Shown: in pieces, positions 54,441 through 64,000 of the stretch
Numbering within the stretch: position 1 is the stretch's first letter
How the letters are laid out: each line of letters begins with the position of its first letter
Origin: Lonicera japonica
Taxonomy: Eukaryota; Streptophyta; Magnoliopsida; Dipsacales; Caprifoliaceae
DNA: 64,000 nucleotides
NCBI GenBank assembly: GCA_021464415.1
Contig: CM038463.1
Location: forward strand, 114,234,790 to 114,298,789
Reading direction: 5' to 3'
Made by a program: the position numbers and the translations under genes
The notes under the pieces: generated by a model
What the model was told of the DNA's origin: nothing
Seen by the model: the letters and a program-made list of their open reading frames with translations, nothing else
Databases searched by the model: none

Positions 54441-57053
54441 TTATCAATAAATCTTACTAAGTTGATTCTTTTCAAATTGAGCTTGGTTAACTTTTAACTA
54501 TCCACAGTATCATATTTGTTCTGATTGAGAAATCTCGGTCAAAATTAGTGTATGTGTGATTATTGAACCAATATTTTTTAGTCATAGAAATCATATAGAC
54601 TTTCGCTGGAGCCAAATAGTGTACTTGAAGGATCACCAACTTTTAAAAAAAACAAAGATAGCGTGCATCTCAATTCTTTCTTTTGACAGAGACAAGATTT
54701 TAAAAGCCCCAAACACCTTAGTTTTGTTTTTCTATAGCGTTAAAATAATTTTATTTAATTAATGCTGGTAAAACAACTTTTTGTTTCTTCTATCACATTA
54801 GAAACAGCTGCCATAAAATTTCCAATTTTGATGAATTGACCTTTGTTGGGGATTGGGGGAATAATATCACAATTAAAGATTTATTTTTTTTAATAATACA
54901 TTTGCCGGTGAATAACAATTTTATATTATTTTATATATTCATGTATTTGTTTACTTACAAATATTTCATTCCTAGATGAATAAATTAATATAAGGATTTT
55001 TCTTGTTGTAATTCATTTTACTATTATATATTTGGTTGTTATTTTTGTTTATAGTTAGGGCGAGCGATACTTACTTTTTTTAATGAATTTTAGGGGTCAA
55101 ATCTTTACAAATTTAAAATATTTATAGTTAAATACTAGTATAACAAAAATTTGCAACTCACCCAATTGAAAATAACTTGCAATTCACCCCACCTATTTTG
55201 TCAAAACCAAACAAAGCCATAAGCCTATTTTTTCACTATGCCTATTTTATTAAAACTAAGTACAAACTTAAAAAAATAACCCCACTCAACATCTAAGGGT
55301 GCGTTTGTTTTAGGAAATTTGGTTTTCCTCTGGTTAAAGGATTTGATTTAGAGTAGCGTCTAAATAATCCTAATTATTTTAGGTTTAAGATTTAAGTAGT
55401 ATAAATAAATCATGCCTTATATATATTAGCATTTAATTTTTTATCAATATATCAAATGTTTCAAGAATTTTCTTTGTGGATTCAAGAAATTAGGTAGAAG
55501 ATGATGGTCTTTTCCCGGCCTTTAAACTTGCTTCCAACTTCTATGGTGTTTTCGGTCACCGTCGACTTGATCTCTGATCTATTATATTCAATTGCTTTGC
55601 AATATTAGTCTAACCTTGACATAAATGCAACACATCAAACAAAATACATCTTTTAATATAGGTCTTTTGGACCACCGAAATTTATACATTAGAGTGTTAT
55701 AGAAATCTCGTCACCGTCGGAGTTGTAGAATTCTCTATCGTCGATGTTCTCTTTTCTTTGACAGATCTAGAGACTAGAATCCTCTTAAAACCTATGTTTT
55801 TCCTTCTTGTGAATCGATCTGAGTGGTGCACGTACGGAGATTCCAGATATTACCCATTGTCCCAATTCTTCCCTTCCGATTCTAAACTTATGTCCTTTTT
55901 CGAAATCCATGACTGGATTTAAAACTATAAATTTTTTTTAAAAAAATAAAATAAAATAAAAGTTGAATGAAACAGAGGAAGAGCAATGTTAATATTAAAG
56001 AATATGGGTAGCATGTGCCAAAGATACTATGATTCAACTTGTAATCACGATAGTTAAGAATACAAAATCAATAGAATGGTGAATTAAAAAGGATTTTGAT
56101 TTTGATGGTACGAGTTCTATGAATCTAGTCTATAGAGGGAGAAGGGAAACAAAAAGAAATTGATGGTACATTTACTGTGAAAAAAAAAAGTTAATTTAAA
56201 AATATCCAGGATCATGATGGTTGAGGGCCTATCCAATATTTCCTCCGGTGACCTTTCCGACCACCATCTTGAAATGGCAAGCTAACCACGATAAAAATAT
56301 CGATGGCAAAAAAAGTTGATTTGTATGGGGCAATGAGTAAATGAATGAAGTCATCACATTTTTTAGGATTTGATCGGGGGGGGGGGGGGGAAAGAACGAG
56401 TTTTTTTTACTAAAATTTCAAACTTATGGTAGGATGAAGTGATCAATTAATTGCGTGTGTGCAGTTAAAAATGCCCTTTTGAAATTTTTGAGGGAGGGGT
56501 GAACAACGTATAATTATCTTCACATATTTTATTCAAATACTGTTGAGCTAACGAACAAAAATCACAAATATTTTGTCCCATGAAGAGTTTCTGGATGCAT
56601 GCCAAATCAAGAGTGATTATGTATTTTCTTTTTAATATGTAAGACAAATTGAGATACTACCTCTTTTACTCTGAAGTCCAACACAAGCTTCAAAATACTT
56701 GCTTTTTATCGCATAATTTTGACATATGTTATAGTTTTATACCTAAAAATTCAGGAGCTTTTGTTTCATATCACCTTTTAATTAACTTTCAGCTTTTAAA
56801 AAAAGCAACCAAAACCTACATAATCAAACTTGAAATCAAAATTAACACAAATTTAATTAGAACAATTTGTTTTAAAAATTCTACTAATATGGTACATTTA
56901 GTAACAAAATGTAGTTTATAACCTTTGAAGACTAATATATTTTTGTTTTAGATGAACACAACACGTGTATGATGATTGAAAAATAAAACCGGAGTACTTT
57001 TACAAGAATAAATCTTGTCTATATATGAATAAAACATTATTGTACTTGTCCAA
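54441..57053. other. Intergenic DNA, nothing recognised
   Basis: Open frames are short and lack domains. There is a run of 15 G at 56376-56390, unusual in this AT-rich sequence. Confidence 0.5.
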
Positions 57054-57074
57054 TTGTGTCATGCAAGGATTATG

Positions 57075-58167
57075 CAAAAATGTTTCGGAAGATGTGTAAT
57101 TGAGGGTCGGGGGAAACTTTATTTGGAGTTCCAAACAAAATTAAGCTTTATTTGGAGGATTTAAACGGAAGAGACTCACTGCCATCCCAATTGAACTTGT
57201 TTAAAAAGAAAGTGGTTTCTTCATCTCTTTCGCCTTTTGTGTGATTGAAAATGAGACCATGTTGCATGCGTTACGGGACTGTCGTAATGTGAAATGTGTG
57301 ATTGAAAATGAGACCATGTTGCATGCGTTACGGGACTGTCGTAATGTGAAATGCATTTGGAACATTCTGGACTCGATAGTCGAGGACCGAATATGGGAAG
57401 TGTAGGAGGGGTGGGAAAGGTTGCAAACAATTTGGCTGTTAAAAGGAGATGTAAAAGATCTAATAATTACAATTGCTTGGTTGATTTTGTATGCTCCCCA
57501 TTCTACTATGTATGGCAGTTTGCCATGGTATGTTGGTAAAATTATTGATAAAGTGGAACGCATGTTGAATGACCATAAAAATGCTACCACCTCCGTTCAT
57601 TTACAGGTGGAGTTTCTTACTTTGAAATGAGTATCTCTACATGTTGGCTCTTTTAAAGTAAATTTTGATAGCTCTTAGTTAAAGGAGCAGGACAGTGCGG
57701 ATATGGGAGTAGTAGTTCGGGAATGTAGATGAGAGTTTTATACTGCTCAAAGTAAACGATGCGGATGTATTATCGGTGGAAGCAGTGGAATTGGTAACTG
57801 AGTTTGAAGCGATGAAATTTGGTTTTGAAGCAGGGTTTAGGAACTTAGTGCTCGAAGTGGACAATCTCGCTATCATGGATGGTATTTGGTCGAAGGGAGA
57901 TGGCTTAGGTTTTGGGGGAGCGCTTGTTGTGAACATTTATCGAATGGGTGCTCCTCTTTATAATATTGTGATTGAGTTTTTCTTTTGTTAAGTTATAAAT
58001 AATGGAGTAACTCGTGTCTTGGTCAAAATTGTTAAATCTATTTCTGATAATGTTATTTTAGTTAAATGAATTGTCTGATTGAATGGAGCATTTGTTATTG
58101 TTTGATGTATCTTTTTTCATTTAATGATATCTTTTTCTTTCTTTCTTTAAAAAAAAATAAAATTAAT
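57075..58167 (+). mobile_element. 5'-truncated LINE with RNase H remnant, poly-A tail and target duplication
   Basis: The insert is flanked by near-identical 21-22 bp repeats beginning TTGTGTCA and ending ATTATG (57054-57074 and 58168-58189; one extra base and one substitution), as made by L1-type retrotransposition. The tail before the right repeat is A-rich (AAAAAAAAATAAAATTAA). The interior encodes, in a broken frame, zinc-binding reverse-transcriptase-region residues (ENETMLHALRDCRNVKC) and an RNase H (RVT_3) domain (SFKVNFDSS, VEAVELVTEFEAMKFGFEAG, LVLEVDNLAIMDGIW). Confidence 0.75.
57238..57351 (+). repeat. Exact tandem duplication of 57 bp
   Basis: Two copies (57238-57294 and 57295-57351) begin TGTGTGATTGAAAATGAGAC. 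They lie inside the LINE coding remnant. The length is a multiple of three, so the frame is kept. The near-perfect identity shows that the duplication is recent. Confidence 0.9.
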
Positions 58168-58189
58168 TTGTGTCAATGCAAGAATTATG

Positions 58190-58546
58190 GAATATTTTTT
58201 TTTTATATAAAAGAAAGGTAGAAAATCAAAAGGAAAAGAGAAGCGCAATTTGAGGGAGTAATTAAGCTGGCGGTTCCTATTTCCTAACACGGAGCACCAA
58301 ACCAACTGTGCGGTTAATGTAGACCTCTCAAAGCATCGAGGGGCGGGGCGCGGCGCATCTTTTTTTTTTCTTTACTTTATATTCTTCTTCTTCGGCCTCG
58401 TCTTCTCTACCCTTTGTTCTTATTTACAATTCTTATCTTAAAACCCGCCCCTCTCTCTCTTTCTCTAAAATTCGTCTTCGAGATTTGGTAGACCTACCAT
58501 AAATAAAACTCCCTTTTCACCCAGCTTAATCCTTTCTTCCGATCAG
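58190..58546 (+). promoter_or_regulatory. Promoter and first non-coding exon of eIF1
   Basis: A GC-rich patch (GGGGCGGGGCGCGGCGC, about 58340-58356) is followed by a T/C-rich stretch with TTTATATT near 58376, then a pyrimidine-rich leader typical of plant translation genes. The leader exon ends GATCAG|GTAATT at 58546. Confidence 0.5.
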
Positions 58547-60145
58547 GTAATTTTGTTTTTTCCAGCAGACGCTTACATATACGATGCATATAACAAAATA
58601 TTAATTAATTTTTCACAATTGTTCTGATGTGATCATCAATTCTGTTAATCCAAAATTGATCTCCTTCCTGTCTAATCTTTCCTTTAGACCCTCTTAATTA
58701 TGTTTCTGTTGGGTTGTTAAATTCTTTTCATTTTCTAATATTTTTAATGCTTATTGCAATTACTGTTGTATTCTTAAGTTTGTAGCGCATATATATATAC
58801 AATTCCCAAAGCTATTACACAGATTGTAATTACCCTTGTGTTGCAAAAATTGCATTAGTTTGAAATTTTTGAAGTAGATTAATTTTATATACTGCTACGA
58901 CTATTATAGGGGCTTTTTGCAATTTACCTTTGTATTCGAAATTATGTTCTGTTTCAACTTTCAATTGTCGCTTTTCCTTTCTGTTTTTAATTTTTTTTAT
59001 CGCCTTATACAGATCTCAATTTCTTGATTAGAGCAGCTCTAATCCGGCATCATTTTTTTTTATTATGCTTTCCAATGTAATTTTCCATCATCTTCCAAGG
59101 TGTGTTTTTAAAATCGGAACTTTGAGGCAGAGATTGGAGGTGCTCTTATAATTCTTTCATAGCTTTTGTTTGTTTGAATATCCTAATGTACCAACTTGTA
59201 TAAAAATAAAATATATATCCTCATGTATCTGTAATACCTTTACATTTAATAGAGCATGGCTATTTTGATCTACAAGTATGTTATTTTTCTGTCTTAATAT
59301 CGTTTTAGTGGTTGTAACAACTGATTGACAAAATCCTTTAATGTTTATGTGTACTTCTCACATTATGGTTCAAAAATAGATATTGTTACCTGACATGGAT
59401 TTAAACCCTTCTTAGAAGTTTTGTTGTCAGTCAGCTGTGGTTTTTAAGTCTGGCTGTAAACATGACTATGCTGGCTCTCTCCTTTATATACTTGAGGAAA
59501 GATTTTTCATTGACGAAAAGAGGATTCCAGCTATTTATCTTGCTAGAAATAGTTGTTTAAACGTTCACTCAACTTGTTCATATTTTTTCAACTATATGTC
59601 TAAATTTGGTCTGTGTATGCATTAGCCCTTTAGTTGAATTAGCTATATCTGCCATCCGATTATAGTTAAGTGTGGTTACATTTGCATGCATTCACAAGCA
59701 TGTTGCCATTGTTAATCAAGTTATACGTTGTAAATAGGTGCATATGATTTGACTCGATTAAAAGTAAAGTCGAAATCTTCTGTATAGCTTCATAAACCGC
59801 TTTTGGGTTTTCTGAAATGCGGATGGAGGGAATTTCACTCAAGCATTCTGTTGGGGTGGGGTCCCTTTGTGTGTGTGTATGCGCGGGAGGGGGGGGGAGT
59901 GGTTAGGGAGGTTAAACCTGTGACTATGACGCTGGATTTGCATCAGGATATTTATTTCTTTTATTTAGTTCTCAGTGAAGCTTTTGATTATTCTCATAGT
60001 CATAAATTTTTGCTTATCTGTTTGAATACTTGTAACTGGTGTATAGCTGATCTAATACTTGGGTTTTATTATTTCAGCCTTTTCATTTTTATTTAAGAGC
60101 AAAAGGATTATTTTCCTGTTACTTTGGTCCCTTCAATTCTAGCAG
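58547..60145 (+). other. Leader intron of eIF1
   Basis: About 1.6 kb lies between donor GATCAG|GTAATT at 58547 and the probable acceptor TTCTAGCAG ending at 60145, nine bases before the ATG. Short frames inside it (59437-59625, 59803-60096) have no domains. A G run lies near 59888. Confidence 0.6.
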
Positions 60146-60154
60146 CCAAGTTTC

Positions 60155-61338
60155 ATGTCTGAGCTCGACATCCAGATTCCCACAACCTTTGGTATGTTTG
60201 TTTAGTCAGTCTTCGTTTCCCAAAAGTTGTGTTTGAAAATGCTAATTTTTCTCTTTTGCATCTTTTAGGCAGCTGGGTTTTAGATTCATAACATTCTGAA
60301 CTTGAATTTTTGCTCCCTGGTCATCTTACACAGGCTTATCATAGTTTGCAAATCATGCCTTGTATTTTGAACAGAAAAATTTAGGATTCATATATCATGA
60401 ATGAAATTAGAGTTAATAAACGAGTCTGAAAATGAAAATTTAATAAAAGAGTATGACAAATCGTATGATTCACAATTCATATCAATTGAGCTATGAATCG
60501 CGAGTTGTAAGATTCTGATAACTCTGTTGCAATTTGATGTTGATTACAATAATTTAGGCATAATTGCTATATTTTGTTCTTTTGCTGGAGATGCCTTTTT
60601 TAATTAAGATGAAAGCATTACAACCCAAGTTCAAAAGGTCCCACATACAAGCAGAGTGCCACCATTTGCTCTATGTTTGCGTGATTATTTCTTGATTGAC
60701 AATCTAATTGGAGTGCTGTGTTTTTTGTTGTCTTTATGATGGATTTGACAGATCCATTCGCTGAGGCAAATGCTGAGGACTCAGGTGCGGGGTCAAAAGA
60801 ATATGTGCATATCCGTATACAGCAGCGAAATGGTAGGAAAAGCCTGACAACTGTCCAAGGGTTGAAGAAAGAGTTCAGCTACAACAAGATACTCAAGGAC
60901 CTCAAGAAGGAGTTTTGCTGCAATGGTACTGTTGTTCAAGACCCTGAGCTGGGCCAGGTAACCATTTTATGCTTTAATAGAAAAATTATAGGCCAATCCA
61001 CTTCCTAGAAAATTTTAGTGTGCGGTCGTCCCCATTTTCTCTCTTATTACTGTAACTATTCTATTATGCCTGCGAGTATGGGTAAAATGCATGTGCTGGT
61101 TCATGCTATAATGTCATAAAGATGTATTTGATGGATTCAGGTTATCCAACTTCAAGGTGATCAGCGAAAAAATGTTTCGACCTTCCTTGTTCAGGTAATT
61201 CTCTAACTGTGTGTTCTCTCTTACCATATACTCCGTATGTGATCTGGTTTTGGTTTCCTCTAATTATTTCGTTTTTTGGTTTTTGGAAAATAGGCTGGCA
61301 TTGTGAAGAAGGAACATATTAAGATACATGGTTTTTGA
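60155..61338 (+). CDS. SUI1: Translation initiation factor eIF1 (SUI1)
   Basis: eIF1 binds the 40S ribosomal subunit near the P site and enforces AUG selection during scanning. Four coding exons, all with GT-AG borders: 60155-60191, 60752-60957, 61141-61194 and 61294-61338, giving 113 residues, the normal length. The N-terminus MSELDIQIPTTFDPFAEA is typical of plant eIF1. The SUI1 domain covers about residues 28-106, with YVHIRIQQRNGRKSLTTVQG, LKKEFCCNGTVVQDPELGQV and LQGDQRKNVSTFLVQ, ending in KEHIKIHGF. A leader intron of about 1.6 kb lies upstream. No lesions are seen, so this is very probably an active housekeeping gene. Confidence 0.97.
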
Positions 61339-61900
61339 ACAGCAGGGGGTGGCAGCATATTGATCTCCCTCTGGTTGCAATTGCGGCTGTATGTAAGCAA
61401 TATAATATTTATATGGGCTTCTGGATATAGCTTTGTTTGCACACAATTTCGATCTATGTTGAACTGTTACTTCTCTGTCGCTGTTGACGTCATTCGTGTT
61501 TATGCATAAATATTTGAATTTATTGCCAACATATGTGTGGTCTAGGTTATATTGTTACTTGTACAATTTGTGAGGGTCTGTGAACTAATTCTCTCCTTCA
61601 TGTTCGTTCTGAATTTTTTTAGTTGGAACGAGGAGTATGTTTTGTCTATACTTATGTTTTGTCTTTGTCTAGTTATAATTTATGCTCAATCGCTTGGATG
61701 GATATCTTCCAGTTCTTTTTATCTATCTAGTTTTTCAAAATCTTGAGTGTCAAACAGAGGTCTGTTTGGTTGAAGGGTGAAAACTGAAAACCATCGTCCA
61801 AAATGGGTGTCGAACTATAATACCACAAATACCAGTAGGTTTCGATACCAAAATGGGTGTTAAACTACAATACCTGTACGTTTGATACCAAAGTGAGTTA
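61339..61900 (+). other. 3' region of eIF1 and short intergenic DNA
   Basis: The eIF1 3' untranslated region probably reaches about 61500-61700. At about 61799-61890 a unit with CCAAAATGGGTGT(C/T)(G/A)AACTA occurs twice, just before the Helitron. No gene is seen. Confidence 0.5.
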
Positions 61901-62714
61901 TCTATAACTACAATATATATAAAAGTACGAATAATTTAAGTGTTTTTTCCTTTTTTTATGAAGACAAATATGCCTCTCGATTTTAAACAAAAGATTTTAA
62001 GATTTACATTAAATAAAATAGTATAACTCCGTATATTTTTACATTCGCATTAATATTTCAAATAAATTCAAACTATGCTTTATTTAGTTAAAATAATTAA
62101 ACAAAGATTTTAAGTTAGATTTACATTAAATAAAATAGTATAAAGTGTTTAATTCCATATATTTTTATATTAGTATTATTATTTCAAATAAATTCAGACT
62201 CTACTTTATTGGCTAAAATAATTAAACAAATTAAAATTGGTGTTAAATTAGGTGTTTTATATAAAACTTTTATATAACTTCATAACAAATTTCTCATGGA
62301 GGAGGTTGTTTAATAGATTATATTAAAATTACAAAACTTTTAGTATGATTTAGAATTTCGTTCTAAAGCTCACCATAAAAGTATGTATATTAAACTTTAT
62401 TTTGCTTAATTGCTTTTAACATTATAATAAATCAAATTTATATTAATTTACCACTTCTAAAAACTTAGTAAAAATATATCTAATTAAGAGTCTGCTTAGC
62501 CATCTATGTACTATAAAAATTTAAGGCGAGAAATTTTTATGATTTTTTTATAATTATTAATTGAATTTTATACTCGATACTATGTTTTGTTTATATGTTA
62601 TTATTTGTATCTTATATTAATTATTCAATTCTTAGTATATACGTATTCATTAATGGAGTTAATGACATTTGTCAAACACTAAAACCACGTGCGTTGCACA
62701 TGCACAAAATCTAG
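61901..62714 (+). mobile_element. Complete small non-autonomous Helitron
   Basis: It starts with TCTATAACTACAATATATAT after an A, and ends AAAATCTAG before a T, the A|T insertion rule of Helitrons. A hairpin GTGCGTTGCAC lies at about 62686-62696, 14 bp before the CTAG. The element is 814 bp, without genes and without target duplication. A stretch of roughly 115 bp (ATTTACATTAAATAAAATAG and following) is tandemly duplicated inside it. A related but 3'-truncated copy is at 8216-9487. Confidence 0.75.
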
Positions 62715-64000
62715 TAGTATAATAAGTGTGGGCAAAGGCAAGTGGTCTAAAAATTTCATACAATACAAAAAGTTGGAACAAGCTTACTTAAGGGGAAAAT
62801 TCAGGGTAAAGCATGTTGAATCATTGAAAAATTAATTAATTCAACACCATTAAAGTATGAAATATGGAGTTGGACATTTTTTCATAAAAATGAAATGCAA
62901 TCAAATACAAACTAAAGCAATTACACTCAAAAAAGAAAAAGAAAAACCTAAGTTTGCAATTAATGATTCTTTTTCCCCTTGTCTGAGAAAAACATTGAAA
63001 CCTGGAAAGGGAAAATGTTCGCTTAACGCTTAGTAATAACAAGAAAATATATCTGTGGGGAGTTTACTGTATTAGTGAGTACATTGCCCATTCTTTTTTA
63101 CTTGAAAATAAATGTTTACCTTGTCATTTTTGTTGAGGTTGAATCGCATGATCTCATTCGGTACTAAAGCTAAAACTTCACACATGCTATTATCAGTTTA
63201 TCACTTTCTCTTTCTAGGAAAGCATAAAACTTCGAACCAGACGACGGACAAATAATATATGTTCTTGCAATTTATACTAATATTAAAATGTGCCCATGCC
63301 AGATTGTCAGCTGATATAAAATGTTATTTGCTAAAGAAACCAAATATGATTCCACCTACAAAAACATAATACGTTCTCATCCCAGAAAAAAATTATTAAC
63401 AAAATTCATATATTTATTAGTTTGGCAGCTTCCCCATTACTAAAGTATACAATTTGGTCGTCCCCTCCTATTATCATTATCATTTTTTCAGATTATTTCG
63501 TCAAGAAGCGAAGTCAAGTAGATACTACTCTGTTGAACAGGGTATTTTCAGTAGTCAATGGTTTATTAGCCACTTTACTTTCAATCACGTTTCAAAAGAA
63601 TCGCACCACCAGTCTATTTTGTTTGTACCCATTCATATCTGCCAAAGTTCAACCACCCTCTCCTTCGGAAAAGTTCCCAAAACTACCTAAACTAGACTAT
63701 ACTTTGGGTCGCCCTTTCCCTGAAAAAAATTAAAGAAATGATGATGGACCACCCATGATCTTGAAGTTAAATAAATTATTTGTTTATTTAATTTAATTTT
63801 TAACTCAAATATTTATGCTTTGTTTCCCAATTGTTCCAATTAAGAATGTTTTTGTATCAAGAGAGGGTCTATCCCAATCAATAGTTTAGACAAGTTTGTT
63901 TCTGCAGCCTAAAACTTTGTTAGACATAATTTATCAACGTATTATTTGGATAAAATACAAATAGCTAATCATTGTTGTATATACCTTTTTTGTTCTGCAT
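62715..64000. other. AT-rich intergenic DNA
   Basis: I see no gene. The open frames at 63422-63733 and 63454-63690 overlap in different frames and show no domain. Confidence 0.5.

Noticed and set aside
57351..57991. Plus-strand frames considered as a host RNase H gene
   Set aside because: The domain is frame-broken and sits between a long target duplication and an A-rich tail, so it is a dead LINE.
63422..63733. 103-codon open frame near the right edge
   Set aside because: No recognisable domain, two overlapping frames of similar length, and no promoter or splice context.

Overview
The window is plant nuclear DNA from a dicot-type genome: strongly AT-rich, with short exons and GT-AG introns, a polyubiquitin gene with a leader intron, and typical plant transposon families. 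The sequence alone does not fix the species. Four host genes are complete. They are an FHA-domain tyrosyl-DNA phosphodiesterase 1 (TDP1, 16 coding exons, 9938-15893 +), a single-exon protein with three ubiquitin-like domains (23674-24528 +), a three-unit polyubiquitin gene (51215-51904 +) and eIF1/SUI1 (60155-61338 +). All four lie on the + strand.

Most of the rest is transposon sequence, and many elements can be delimited to the base by target-site duplications (TSDs). Left part: a CACTA 3' end (to 3099), a hAT-type MITE (4340-4878), a foldback MITE (7400-7702), a miniature LTR element or TRIM (7768-8083), and a Helitron remnant (from 8216) holding a hAT MITE (8463-8949). An RTE retrotransposon sits antisense in TDP1 intron 4 (11065 to about 11913). 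Just downstream of TDP1 is a Mutator-like element (MULE, 16131-19697) with long terminal repeats, a GRF zinc-finger gene and a gutted transposase.

Middle part: a plastid DNA insertion (about 22069-22390), a LINE RNase H fragment (25293-25940) abutting a decayed Copia element (25941-29693), several Helitron-like 3' ends, and a 1.65-kb terminal-inverted-repeat element full of internal repeats (31155-32804).

Right part, the most striking: two hAT-like elements (34277-35407, 35422-35710) are followed by a MULE-like element (35808-36826) whose right TSD was split by a 13.9-kb PIF/Harbinger element (36830-50704). The Harbinger element was in turn split by a 7.8-kb Copia element (41126-48943, TSD GTACC). 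In place of integrase, reverse transcriptase and RNase H, this Copia element carries an antisense LATERAL ORGAN BOUNDARIES-type (LBD) gene. The MULE and what later landed in it appear to have separated two identical 23-bp G-box motifs that were once about 100 bp apart upstream of the polyubiquitin gene. The window ends with a 5'-truncated LINE (57075-58167), eIF1, a complete small Helitron (61901-62714) and featureless AT-rich DNA.

All coordinates, splice sites and repeat boundaries were read by eye. Family names rest on recognised motifs, not on database searches.
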